Source: Rhodospirillales bacterium (GTDB taxonomy: Bacteria > Pseudomonadota > Alphaproteobacteria > Acetobacterales > Acetobacteraceae). From it: a DNA stretch of 37,676 nt. Below are positions 24,014 through 32,085 of this stretch, in pieces; the first letter of the stretch is position 1, and the number at the start of each line of letters is the position of its first letter. Made by a program: the position numbers and the translations under genes. Under the pieces are notes generated by a model. That model was not told the origin of the DNA. It ran no database searches and was given only the letters and a program-made list of their open reading frames with translations. The stretch lies in NCBI GenBank assembly GCA_025359905.1, contig JANYDF010000077.1, positions 1 through 37,676 on the forward strand. The letters run 5' to 3'.

Positions 24014-24832
24014 TTAGTTATCGCCAACCGGCGCCGCTTTGCCACCCATTGCTTGGCTCATGGCGACCACAGCACCCAGGCTGCTGGCCATATCGGTTGG
24101 GATCAGCACCGTGGTGCCGCGTTCCTTGTTCATCTCGTACAGCAGGTTCATTTGCCGCAGCCTTAACGCGGTCGGGCTGCTATCGTACAGCGCCGCCGCC
24201 GCCAGCACTTGCCGGGCGATCTCGGTTTCAGCCGAGGCCAGCGTGACGCGGGCGTTCTTTTCCCGCTCCGCCTGCGCTTGCCGGCTCATGGCATCCTGCA
24301 ACTCCTTCGGAATCGACACGTCGCGAATATCCACAGCGGTGGCGGTCACGCCCCAGCCTTCGGTTTTCGACGTAATGGAATTGCGCAACCGGTTATCGGT
24401 GGTCTCGCGGTCCGACAACAGGCCGGACAATTCGGTGGCGCCGATCATTTCGCGCAGCGTGGTCTGCGCCACCCGCTCGATCGCCTCGCGGTAGTTGGCG
24501 ATGTTGATGGCCGCGAGTTTGGCATCGGTAACTTGCCAAAATACGATGGCATCGACGCCGACCGAGATGGTGTCGCGGGTCAGCGCCTGCTCGGCAGCGA
24601 TGGTGGTGGATTGGATGCGCATATCCACCACCACGGTCACCCGTTCAACCAGCGGAATGACGATGTAAAGTCCGGGTCCGCCGAGCCGCTGGAACCGGCC
24701 GAGCCGTAAGATCACCGCGCGCTGCCACTCGTTGGCGATCCTGAAGGAGCTCAGCAAAATCACCAGTAACAGCACGCCGATGGCGAGAACCGGTCCGTTC
24801 ATGGCGCCGAACTCCTGTAGGAATGGATTCAT
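24014..24832 (-). CDS. Slipin (stomatin/prohibitin-like SPFH membrane protein)
   Basis: A 272-residue SPFH-domain protein. One N-terminal membrane helix (about 14-30, VLAIGVLLLVILLSSF) is followed by the stomatin core: EWQRAVILRLGRFQRLGGPGLYIVIPLVERV, then DMRIQSTTI and a coiled-coil helix near 190-225 (SRQAQAEREKNARVTLASAETE). Bacterial slipins form ring assemblies in the membrane and are often next to an NfeD protease partner, which is absent here. Instead its ATG overlaps the mlaC stop by 4 bases (ATGA), so it is translated together with lipid-transport genes. This suggests a link with envelope lipid organisation. Confidence 0.92.
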   Translation of the reverse strand: MNPFLQEFGAMNGPVLAIGVLLLVILLSSFRIANEWQRAVILRLGRFQRLGGPGLYIVIPLVERVTVVVDMRIQSTTIAAEQALTRDTISVGVDAIVFWQVTDAKLAAINIANYREAIERVAQTTLREMIGATELSGLLSDRETTDNRLRNSITSKTEGWGVTATAVDIRDVSIPKELQDAMSRQAQAEREKNARVTLASAETEIARQVLAAAALYDSSPTALRLRQMNLLYEMNKERGTTVLIPTDMASSLGAVVAMSQAMGGKAAPVGDN

Positions 24833-25443
24833 CCAGCGTCGGCTTGCTGCTTCATCGCCGCGATCAGCGCCCCGACATCGCTGTTATGCTGCCCAAGATA
24901 GGCCGCGTAGTCACTGCGCTGGGTCAATCGCAGGCTGGTTCCTTCGGCCACCACGTCGATAATGCGCGGGCTGCCGCTGGCGGTGCTGACCACCCATTCC
25001 ACATTCGCCGGTGCCGCGTTCGGCCGCACGATCACCGTGGCCACCCCGGTATCCGCCTCGCGCGGCACACTGCGCCCGATGGTGAAGGTGACGCCTTTGA
25101 ACTCGCCGAGCTTGCCGGTGATGTTCTTCAGCAGCACGCGATGGAATTGCTGCAAATATGCCTGCCGCTGCTCCGGTGTGGCCGTCCGCCAAAACCGTCC
25201 GAGACAGAATTGAGCGATCACGTCCACATCGACGATCCGGTCGATCACTTGTTGCAAGCTCGCTTGCTTGGCCGGGGTATCGCCGGGTCCGTTGACGATC
25301 TCCAGCAGGTCTTTGCCGGCTTGGTCGATAAATGCCGTCGCCGGGTCATCCGCCCTGGCGGCAGCGAACGGTCCGGCGGCAGAAAGCGCCAGCAAAGCGG
25401 CCGCGGCCAGCGGTGCGAGCGCGAGGGAACGTCGTGTCAGCAT
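24829..25443 (-). CDS. mlaC: MlaC-like periplasmic phospholipid-binding protein
   Basis: MlaC shuttles phospholipids across the periplasm between the MlaA-porin complex at the outer membrane and the MlaFEDB ABC complex at the inner membrane. The 204 residues match. The signal peptide starts MLTRRSLALAPL and ends near ARA-DDP; the twin Arg followed by Ser-Leu is Tat-like. The mature part has the PF05494 pattern: GKDLLEIV, VIDRIVDVDVIAQFCLGRFWRTATPEQRQAYLQQF, then RIIDVVAEGTSLRLTQRSDYAAYL. The start is the ATG at 25443. It lies 34 bases after mlaA and overlaps slipin by 4 bases. The mlaFED genes are not in the window. Confidence 0.92.
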   Translation of the reverse strand: MLTRRSLALAPLAAAALLALSAAGPFAAARADDPATAFIDQAGKDLLEIVNGPGDTPAKQASLQQVIDRIVDVDVIAQFCLGRFWRTATPEQRQAYLQQFHRVLLKNITGKLGEFKGVTFTIGRSVPREADTGVATVIVRPNAAPANVEWVVSTASGSPRIIDVVAEGTSLRLTQRSDYAAYLGQHNSDVGALIAAMKQQADAG

Positions 25444-25477
25444 ATGCTTAACTGCCGTTGCTTTGGGGGGAAGTGGC

Positions 25478-26272
25478 TTAAGGAGCCGGCGTTGCGACGC
25501 GCCACGCCGGGGGCGTCGCGCGCGTGTCGTTGCGGGTGCTGTCGATGGCCGACTGGCGATACTGCCGGTACAGGCTGCGGTACGTCGCATACGGGTCGAG
25601 GGCGGAGGCTAGCGCCTTGTCGATATCCGGCTGCACCCGCGACTTGGCATCCAACACCGTCACGCCAAGCCGCGCGTAGCCCAGATCGGTGACCGTGCTG
25701 CCCTTGCCCATCCACGTTAGCGGGTCGAGCGCAATGCCAGCCCCGTAACCAGCCAAGTCGCGCGGATTTGACGGGCCGAGCACCGGCAGGAACAGGAATG
25801 GGCCTTCATCGACGCCCCACAATGCAAGCGTAACGCCAAAATCGCTGCTGTGCTCGGGGTAGCCCCAGCCGGTGGCGACGTCGAAAATGCCTGCCACACC
25901 AAAGGTGCTGTTGATCGCGAAGCGCATCAGCGTGTCGCCCGCCCGGCGTGGCTTGGCCTGCATCATGTCGTTGGCCAGCACCACTGGGCTGCCAAGGTTG
26001 GTCACCACGCTGTGCACGCGCTCGCGCAGCGGGTCTGGCACCACGGCGCGATAACCGGCGATCAACGGGCGGAACAGCACAGCGTCGATGCCGTTGTTCA
26101 CAGCGTACATCACGCGGTTGGCGGGCTCGATCGGGTCGTTGGTTTGCTTGAAATCGGCCAGTGCTTCGGGGTCGCTCGCTGGCGGCGGCGTGGCGCAGCC
26201 GCTCACGGCGGCGGCCAGCAATATGGCGCCAAGGCTGGCTGTCAGGGATCGGAAACTGGGTGTCGCGCGCAT
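25478..26272 (-). CDS. mlaA: MlaA/VacJ outer-membrane phospholipid lipoprotein
   Basis: MlaA removes phospholipids misplaced in the outer leaflet of the outer membrane. The 264 residues begin with a lipoprotein signal peptide ending in the lipobox VSGC (Cys26). NDPIEPANRVMYAVNNGID is the signature opening of the family, and FAINSTFGVAGIFDVATGWGYPEHSSDFGVTLALWGV with GPFLFLPVLGPSNPRDLAGYGAG are its conserved core. The ATG at 26272 has AGGA upstream. The tail after about 230 is a disordered Arg/Thr/Pro-rich extension. It heads the mlaA-mlaC-slipin operon, divergent from metF. Confidence 0.94.
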   Translation of the reverse strand: MRATPSFRSLTASLGAILLAAAVSGCATPPPASDPEALADFKQTNDPIEPANRVMYAVNNGIDAVLFRPLIAGYRAVVPDPLRERVHSVVTNLGSPVVLANDMMQAKPRRAGDTLMRFAINSTFGVAGIFDVATGWGYPEHSSDFGVTLALWGVDEGPFLFLPVLGPSNPRDLAGYGAGIALDPLTWMGKGSTVTDLGYARLGVTVLDAKSRVQPDIDKALASALDPYATYRSLYRQYRQSAIDSTRNDTRATPPAWRVATPAP

Positions 26273-26457
26273 GAAGTCCTCGTACCGCTCCGCACCGTTG
26301 CCAGCGCCGACAGCATTAGGGGATCGCAAAGCCGGATTGTAGGCCCTCAGCGTAACACTTCCGCAGTGGCTGTGCCGCAGTTTGCTGGGGCGCGTTGCCG
26401 TCTTTTCACCATCAGGCTGGGCGTAGCGCCGCGCCGGCACAATCCGGTTGCGCCATC

Positions 26458-26477
26458 ACATAAAGACATGTTTATGT
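26458..26477. promoter_or_regulatory. Palindromic operator candidate upstream of metF
   Basis: ACATAAA (26458-26464) and TTTATGT (26471-26477) form a perfect 7-bp inverted repeat around a 6-base spacer GACATG. It ends 10 bases before the metF ribosome binding site, a place where a bound repressor would block transcription. AT-rich palindromes of this size are typical ArsR-family operators, and SahR-type ArsR-methyltransferase fusions control methionine genes. Such a fusion is encoded at 3891-4859. The palindrome is seen; the regulator is inferred. Confidence 0.6.
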
Positions 26478-26500
26478 ATCGTGGGATGAGGAGCCATTCG

Positions 26501-27463
26501 ATGACCCCTGCGCCAATTTTATCCGCTGCGTCCGCACCGCCGCCCGGCATCGCCGCCGTTCAGCCGTGGCGTGCCACCGCACATCTGCCGGTGGCCGTGC
26601 CGCCGGCGCTGTCGTTCGAGTTCTTCCCGCCGCGCACCGAGGCGCTCGATCAGCAATTGTGGCACTGCGTCGCTCGCCTTGCCCCGCTGGCCCCGCGCTT
26701 CGTCTCGGTCACCTATGGCGCGGGCGGCAGCACCCAGGCGCGCACGCTGGCCACCATCACCCGGATTTTGCGGGAAACATCGCTGGTGCCAGCCGTTCAT
26801 CTCACCTGCGTCGGTGCCTCGCGCGGCGAAATCGACGATCTGGCGCGGCAGTATTGGGACTTGGGTGTGCGCCATATCGTGGCCCTGCGTGGTGACATGC
26901 CGGGCGGCGGCGCTTACCAACCGCACCCGGACGGCTATGCCTACGCCGCCAATCTTGTCGAAGGCTTACGCCGGGTGGCCGATTTCGAAATTTCGGTGGC
27001 CGCCTACCCGGAAGTCCATCCGGCGGCGGCCAACGCGCAGGCTGATCTGGACAATCTGAAGCGCAAACTCGATGCCGGGGCCGACCGCGCCATCACGCAG
27101 TATTTTTTCGAGGCCGATACTTTTCTGCGCTTTCGCGACCACGCGGCGGCGGCGGGTATCGATGCGCCGATCGTGCCCGGCATCATGCCGGTGTCCAACT
27201 TCGCCCAGGCGGCCAAATTCTCGGCGGGTTGCGGCGCCAGCGTGCCGGATTGGCTCGGAAAACTGTTCGACGGGCTGGACGACGACGGCGAGACCCGCCG
27301 CACCATCGGCGCATTTGCCGCGGCACAACTGGTGCGGGCGCTGCAAGCCGATGGCGTGGACGAGTTCCATTTCTACACGCTGAACCGCCCGGAAATGGTC
27401 TACGCCACCGCGCATATTCTCGGCGTGCGTCCGGCCAAGCTGGAACGCCGCGATGCCAACTGA
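26501..27463 (+). CDS. metF: 5,10-methylenetetrahydrofolate reductase
   Basis: MetF reduces methylene-THF to methyl-THF with FAD, supplying the methyl group for methionine. FEFFPPR (39-45) is the start of the barrel with the catalytic Glu. FVSVTYGAGGSTQARTL is the conserved second strand, followed by VHLTCVGASRGEID, GVRHIVALRGDMP, AAYPEVHPAA, ADRAITQYFFEADTFLRF, VPGIMPVSNF and HFYTLNRPE. The 320 residues include about 30 extra at the N-terminus. I chose the ATG at 26501 because GAGGAG (26488-26493) lies 7 bases upstream. The palindrome at 26458-26477 suggests repression. The next gene overlaps its end by 11 bases. Confidence 0.95.
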   Translation: MTPAPILSAASAPPPGIAAVQPWRATAHLPVAVPPALSFEFFPPRTEALDQQLWHCVARLAPLAPRFVSVTYGAGGSTQARTLATITRILRETSLVPAVHLTCVGASRGEIDDLARQYWDLGVRHIVALRGDMPGGGAYQPHPDGYAYAANLVEGLRRVADFEISVAAYPEVHPAAANAQADLDNLKRKLDAGADRAITQYFFEADTFLRFRDHAAAAGIDAPIVPGIMPVSNFAQAAKFSAGCGASVPDWLGKLFDGLDDDGETRRTIGAFAAAQLVRALQADGVDEFHFYTLNRPEMVYATAHILGVRPAKLERRDAN

Positions 27464-27863
27464 AACACATTCGGGTGGCTGTCTGTGCGGGGGCGTGCGC
27501 TTCGCCGCCACCGGGCCGTTGCGCGATGTGATCGCGTGCCATTGCCGGGAATGCCGCAAACAGAGTGGGCATTTCTCCGCCATGACTGGGGTGCCGCTCG
27601 ACGCTTTCGAACTCATCGCCAGCGAAAGCCTCGCGTGGTATCGCGCCAGCGCCGCCGCCCGGCGCGGCTTCTGCCGGGACTGCGGCTCCACGCTGTTCTG
27701 GCAACCGGACACCGCCCCGCGCATCGCCATTGCGGCTGGCGCCTTCGATGGCCCGCTCGGCGTGCGGCTCGCGGAGCATATCTATTGCGCCGAACAGGGC
27801 GATTACTACGCCATCGCCGACGGGTTGCCGCAGTCGGCAGGCTGGCCCGCCGAACTGGGCTGA
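27453..27863 (+). CDS. GFA-family (CENP-V/GFA) zinc protein
   Basis: A 136-residue GFA-domain protein, a small zinc fold named after glutathione-dependent formaldehyde-activating enzyme; most members have no proven activity. All cysteine motifs are present: GGCLCGGVRF (9-18), ACHCRECRKQSG near 29-40 and GFCRDCGSTLFW near 72-83. They bind one structural and one possible catalytic zinc. Its ATG lies inside the end of metF with an 11-base overlap in another frame, so it is probably translated from the metF message. A link to one-carbon metabolism is tempting from the name and the neighbour, but no sequence evidence supports it. Confidence 0.9.
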   Translation: MPTETHSGGCLCGGVRFAATGPLRDVIACHCRECRKQSGHFSAMTGVPLDAFELIASESLAWYRASAAARRGFCRDCGSTLFWQPDTAPRIAIAAGAFDGPLGVRLAEHIYCAEQGDYYAIADGLPQSAGWPAELG

Positions 27864-27909
27864 TCGCTCCCCGATTGGCCCGGCTTCGCTCAGGCTCTAT
27901 ATCCTGGGC

Positions 27910-30093
27910 ATGAGCGATTATCTGGCCCGCCTGAATCCCGAACAGCGTGAAGCCGTCGAGAGCGTCGACGGCCCGGTGCTGGTGCTGGCCGGGGCCGGGA
28001 CCGGCAAGACCCGGGTGCTGACCACCCGCTTCGCCCATATCCTGCTGACCAAGCGCGCCTTTCCCAATCAGGTGCTGGCCGTCACCTTCACCAACAAGGC
28101 GGCGCGCGAGATGCGCGAGCGGGTCGGGGCCATCCTGGGCCAACCCGCCGAGGGCCTGTGGCTCGGCACCTTTCACGCGCTGTGCGCCCGCATGCTGCGC
28201 CGGCACGCCGACCTCGTCGGCCTCACCTCCAGCTTCAACATCCTGGACAGCGACGACCAGCTTCGCTTGCTCAAGCAGGTGATGGAAGCCGCCAAGATCG
28301 ACGCCAAGCGCTTCGTGCCGCAGGCGTTGATGGCGATCATCCAACGCTGGAAGGATCGCGGCCTGCCGCCCGCGCGGGTGACGCCCGCCGAGGATTCGGA
28401 TTTCGCCAACGGCCGCGCCCGCGAATTGTATGCCGCTTATCAGGACCGGCTGAAAACCCTCAATGCCACCGATTTCGGCGACCTGCTGCTGCACATCACC
28501 GAGATCCTACGGACTCACCCGGAAGTGCTGGCGCAGTACCACCGCATGTTCCGCTACATTCTGGTGGACGAGTACCAAGATACCAATGTGGTGCAGTACA
28601 TGTGGCTGCGCCTGCTGGCGCAATCGCACAAGAACATCTGCTGCGTCGGCGACGATGACCAGTCGATCTATTCCTGGCGTGGCGCGGAAGTGGAAAACAT
28701 CCTGCGCTTCGAGCACGATTTTCCCGGTGCCCGCATCGTCCGGCTGGAACGCAATTACCGCTCGACCGAACCCATCTTGGCCGCCGCTGCTGGCCTGATC
28801 GCGCATAACGAGGGCCGTTTGGGCAAGACCCTGCGCGCCGGGCGCAACGATGCGGCGGGTGAGAAGGTAACAGTCGTCGCCCTGTGGGATTCCGCGGAGG
28901 AAGCCCGCATGGTCGGCGATCGCATGGAGTCGCTGCGCAAGGGGGGCCACGCGCTGGCCGAAATGGCGGTGCTGGTGCGCGCCGGGTTCCAAACCCGCTC
29001 GTTCGAGGAACGGTTGATCACGCTCGGCCTGCCATACCGCATCGTCGGCGGCCTGCGCTTCTACGAACGCGCCGAAATCCGCGACGCCATCGCCTACGCC
29101 CGCGTGCTGCATACGCCCGCCGACGATCTGGCGTTCGAACGCATCGTCAACCTGCCGCGCCGTGGCATCGGCGAGCAGGGGTTGCGGGCGATGCACGAGA
29201 TTGCCCGCGCCCGCGAAATTCCGCTGACCGCTGCTGCCGCCATCGCGGCGGACACCGTGCTGAAGGGCAAGGCGCGCGAGGCCTTGAAGGAATTGCTGCG
29301 CGGCTTCGAGCGGTGGCGTGACATGCTCGGCCGCGAAGGCCACATCAAGACGCTCGCGACGATGCTCGACGAAAGCGGCTACACCGACATGTGGAAGCAG
29401 GACAAATCGCCGGAAGCGCCCGGCCGTTTGGAAAACCTGAAGGAACTGGTGCGCGCGCTGGCCGACTACGAAACCCTGGCCGGATTCCTCGATCATGTCT
29501 CGCTGGTGATGGAGAACGAGGAAAACGCGGCGGGCGACCGGGTGAGCCTGATGACGCTGCACGGCGCCAAGGGTCTGGAATTCGACACCGTGTTTCTGCC
29601 GGGCTGGGAGGAAGGCCTGTTCCCCAGCCAGCGCACCATGGACGAAAGCGGCGCCAAGGGACTGGAGGAAGAGCGGCGGCTCGCCTATGTCGGTCTGACC
29701 CGTGCCCGCCGCCGCGCCATCATCAGCCACGCCGCCAACCGCCGCATCTACGCCAACTGGCAGAGCAGCATCCCCAGCCGGTTCATCGAGGAACTGCCGG
29801 ACGATGTTGTCGAACACACCGGCTCGCAGGCGATGCGCCGCGAAAAGTTGCTGAGCGCGCCGAGCGTGTTCACCAACAGCTTCCCGCTGTATGCGCAACG
29901 CCCGAAGCAGGTGGAAGCCTGGGAGCAGCCCGCCCGCGCCGCTCGCGCCGACAGCATCCCGGTTGGCACCCGGGTGTTCCATCAGAAATTCGGCTACGGC
30001 ACCGTCACCGCCAGCGAGGACGATAAATTGGACATTTCCTTCGAGAAAGCTGGCGACAAGCGGGTGCTCGACCGCTTCGTGGAGCGCGCATGA
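27910..30093 (+). CDS. UvrD/PcrA-type SF1A DNA helicase
   Basis: A 727-residue 3'-5' helicase used in nucleotide-excision and mismatch repair and in clearing blocked forks. AGAGTGKT (27-34) is Walker A, VTFTNKAAREMRERV motif Ia, DEYQDTN (from 220) Walker B, VGDDDQSIYSWRGA motif III, LERNYRSTEPIL motif IV, VSLMTLHGAKGLEFDTVFLPG motif V, and RLAYVGLTRARRRAIIS motif VI. The C-terminal 45 residues (VGTRVFHQKFGYGTVTASEDDKL) are the PcrA/UvrD Tudor-like domain that contacts RNA polymerase. The ATG at 27910 begins where family similarity begins. Its stop overlaps the prmA start by 4 bases (ATGA). Confidence 0.95.
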   Translation: MSDYLARLNPEQREAVESVDGPVLVLAGAGTGKTRVLTTRFAHILLTKRAFPNQVLAVTFTNKAAREMRERVGAILGQPAEGLWLGTFHALCARMLRRHADLVGLTSSFNILDSDDQLRLLKQVMEAAKIDAKRFVPQALMAIIQRWKDRGLPPARVTPAEDSDFANGRARELYAAYQDRLKTLNATDFGDLLLHITEILRTHPEVLAQYHRMFRYILVDEYQDTNVVQYMWLRLLAQSHKNICCVGDDDQSIYSWRGAEVENILRFEHDFPGARIVRLERNYRSTEPILAAAAGLIAHNEGRLGKTLRAGRNDAAGEKVTVVALWDSAEEARMVGDRMESLRKGGHALAEMAVLVRAGFQTRSFEERLITLGLPYRIVGGLRFYERAEIRDAIAYARVLHTPADDLAFERIVNLPRRGIGEQGLRAMHEIARAREIPLTAAAAIAADTVLKGKAREALKELLRGFERWRDMLGREGHIKTLATMLDESGYTDMWKQDKSPEAPGRLENLKELVRALADYETLAGFLDHVSLVMENEENAAGDRVSLMTLHGAKGLEFDTVFLPGWEEGLFPSQRTMDESGAKGLEEERRLAYVGLTRARRRAIISHAANRRIYANWQSSIPSRFIEELPDDVVEHTGSQAMRREKLLSAPSVFTNSFPLYAQRPKQVEAWEQPARAARADSIPVGTRVFHQKFGYGTVTASEDDKLDISFEKAGDKRVLDRFVERA

Positions 30094-30977
30094 CCCGCCG
30101 CCACGCGACCCAACTGGAAACCGTCTCGGTCACCATCCCGGCCGACGCGCTGGAATTCTACGAAGCCGCGATGGAGCAGGCCTGCGGCACCGTGGGCTTC
30201 TTTCTCGACGAAGCCACCGGCATGTGGACAGTGGAAGGCGTCAAGGACCAAGGCGACAACGAGGCGGAGCTTGCCTCCGCAATGGCCTTGGCAGCGCTGG
30301 CGTCGGGCTACGCGGCCGAGCTGACCCGTAGCACCACCGAGGCGGAAGGCTGGCTGCTGCGGACCTACGAAGCGTTCCCCGAACAACTGATCGGCCGCCG
30401 CTTCGCCATTCGCGGCACCCATATCGAAGGCCCGCCCACGCCGGGCCGCCTGACCATCCTGCTCGATGCCGCCATCGCGTTCGGCTCCGGCGAGCATGGT
30501 TCCACCCGTGGCTGCCTGCGCGCGCTGGAAACCGTGGCGTGGCGCAGGCCGCGCCGCATTCTCGATCTCGGCACCGGCTCCGGTGTGCTCGCGATGGGGG
30601 CCGCCAAACTGCTGCGCCGCCGCGTGCTGGGCACCGACATCGACCCGTGGTCGGTGCGCGTCGCCAACAGCAACGCCGCGCGCAACGGTCTGGGCCGCCT
30701 GGTGCATTGCGTGCGCGCCGATGGCTGGACCAGCCCGGCGCTGGCCAAGGCGGCGCCGTACGATCTGGTGTTCGCCAACATCCTCGCCCGCCCGCTGTGC
30801 AAAATGGCCGCCAGCCTCGCGCAGCATCTGGCGCCCGGCGGCACGGTGATCCTTGCTGGGCTGCTCGACACCCAGGCGCATTGGGTGCTGGCGGCGCATC
30901 GCCGCCAGGGTCTGGTGCTGGAACGCACGCTGCGCGAGGGGCGCTGGACCACGCTGGTGCTGCGCCGCCGCAAGTAG
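30090..30977 (+). CDS. prmA: Ribosomal protein L11 methyltransferase
   Basis: PrmA trimethylates ribosomal protein L11 using SAM. The 295 residues fit the family. The signature AFGSGEHGSTRGCLRALE lies near 130-148; it usually reads AFGTGxHxTT. LDLGTGSGVLAMGAAKL is the SAM loop, GTDIDPWSVRVANSNAARNGL follows, and DLVFANILARPLCKMA contains the FANI(L) substitute for NPPY. The end ILAGLLDTQAHWVL is typical. The N-terminal 90 residues form the L11-recognition domain and are divergent, as usual in Alphaproteobacteria. It is coupled to the helicase gene by a 4-base overlap and followed by a hairpin. Confidence 0.93.
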   Translation: MTRRHATQLETVSVTIPADALEFYEAAMEQACGTVGFFLDEATGMWTVEGVKDQGDNEAELASAMALAALASGYAAELTRSTTEAEGWLLRTYEAFPEQLIGRRFAIRGTHIEGPPTPGRLTILLDAAIAFGSGEHGSTRGCLRALETVAWRRPRRILDLGTGSGVLAMGAAKLLRRRVLGTDIDPWSVRVANSNAARNGLGRLVHCVRADGWTSPALAKAAPYDLVFANILARPLCKMAASLAQHLAPGGTVILAGLLDTQAHWVLAAHRRQGLVLERTLREGRWTTLVLRRRK

Positions 30978-30996
30978 CAGACTGGCAATTGGAGAA

Positions 30997-31020
30997 GGCC
31001 GGGGGCTCACACCCCCGGCC
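30997..31020 (+). terminator. Terminator-like hairpin after prmA
   Basis: GGCCGGGGG (30997-31005) and CCCCCGGCC (31012-31020) form a perfect 9-bp stem with loop CTCACA, 20 bases after the prmA stop. There is no T-run, which is common in GC-rich genomes. Confidence 0.7.
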
Positions 31021-31039
31021 TCGCCCCTACCGTTGTCGT

Positions 31040-31126
31040 ATGACGACCTTGATCTTGATCGAGACAGTGACCAAGATCATCGGCAGGAGCCAACGATGGT
31101 ACTGCATCGTTTCGCTCCTTGCGTAG
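31040..31126 (+). CDS. Possible 28-residue small ORF between two hairpins
   Basis: An ATG at 31040 opens a 28-codon frame (MTTLILIETVTKIIG..., ending SLLA). It is hydrophobic at both ends and lies in the 319-base gap between prmA and the SDR gene. I see no ribosome binding site. The DNA also has a 7-bp inverted repeat GATCTTG (31051-31057) and CAAGATC (31072-31078), so a structured RNA is an equal possibility. Not recognised. Confidence 0.25.
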   Translation: MTTLILIETVTKIIGRSQRWYCIVSLLA

Positions 31127-31154
31127 CGGCCATCCGACCGTGGCCGTGTCGGTC

Positions 31155-31183
31155 CCGGCCGGGGAGTTCGAGTCCCCGGCCGG
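31155..31183. terminator. Strong GC hairpin in the prmA-SDR gap
   Basis: CCGGCCGGGGA (31155-31165) and TCCCCGGCCGG (31173-31183) form an 11-bp stem with a 7-base loop GTTCGAG. It follows the small ORF at 31040-31126 by 28 bases and may terminate it. No T-run. Confidence 0.6.
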
Positions 31184-31296
31184 TCTGACCGCTCTAGCAT
31201 GTTCGCCCCCGAAATATACCGGTTGTTCAAGGAACGCTGCGGCCTTGAGTCGCGGGCCGGATCGGGGCTACGGCTAACGGAAAACAGGCGCCCAGC

Positions 31297-32082
31297 ATGA
31301 CCGACACGTTCAACCCTGCCACCGCTTTCCGGCTCGATAACCGGGCCTGCGTCGTCACCGGCGGCGGTTCCGGCATCGGCCGCGCCATCGCGTTCGGCCT
31401 CGCCCGCGCGGGGGGGCGCGTGCATCTGGTCGACCGCAACACCGAGGCGCTGGCGCAGACCCGGGCTGCGATGGCGGCCGAGCATTTGGACGCGGTGACG
31501 CACACCGCCGATGTCACCGATCAAGCTGCCATCAGCGCGGCGTTCGATGCGGTGGCGGCGCGCGATGGGGCGATTTACGGGCTGGTCAACAACGCCGGCA
31601 TCGCCATCCGCCGCCCGGCCACCGAGTTGGCAGAGTCCGACTGGGACAAGGTTGTTGGCGTCAATCTCACCGGGGTGTTCCTGTGCGCCCGAACCGCCGC
31701 GCGGCAGATGCTGGCGGCGAAAACCGGCGCCATCGTCAACATGTCCTCGATCATGGGCCTGTCCGGCGGCGGGCTGTACCCGAACATCTCGTACCAGACC
31801 ACCAAGGGCGCCGTGGTGAATCTGACACGGGCGCTGGCGGTGGAATGGGCCCCATACAACGTGCGGGTGAACGCGGTCGCGCCGACTTGGGTGAACACCG
31901 ACTTTATCCGCCCGCTGCTCGACAATCCTGAACTGGTGGCGCGGATGCAGGCGGTAACGCCGCTGGGCCGGGTGGCGGAACCGGAGGAAATCGTCGGCGC
32001 GGTGCTGTTCCTGCTGTCGCCCGCCGCAGCGATGGTCACCGGCCACACGCTGCCGGTCGACGGCGGTTTCCTGGCGCAATAG
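31297..32082 (+). CDS. Short-chain dehydrogenase/reductase
   Basis: A 261-residue classical SDR. VVTGGGSGIGRAIA (about 19-32) is the TGxxxGxG dinucleotide loop; DRN after strand 2 places an Asp at the NAD-preferring position. NNAGIA (about 98-103), the catalytic Ser in VNMSSIMG, the YQTTK catalytic Tyr/Lys pair and the VNAVAPTWVNT segment are all present. The ending GHTLPVDGGFLA is that of sugar-alcohol and gluconate-type dehydrogenases. NAD preference is inferred from the Asp. The substrate cannot be told. It converges on the ABC permease gene with a 3-base gap, so it is not part of the importer operon. Confidence 0.92.
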   Translation: MTDTFNPATAFRLDNRACVVTGGGSGIGRAIAFGLARAGGRVHLVDRNTEALAQTRAAMAAEHLDAVTHTADVTDQAAISAAFDAVAARDGAIYGLVNNAGIAIRRPATELAESDWDKVVGVNLTGVFLCARTAARQMLAAKTGAIVNMSSIMGLSGGGLYPNISYQTTKGAVVNLTRALAVEWAPYNVRVNAVAPTWVNTDFIRPLLDNPELVARMQAVTPLGRVAEPEEIVGAVLFLLSPAAAMVTGHTLPVDGGFLAQ

Positions 32083-32085
32083 CGA

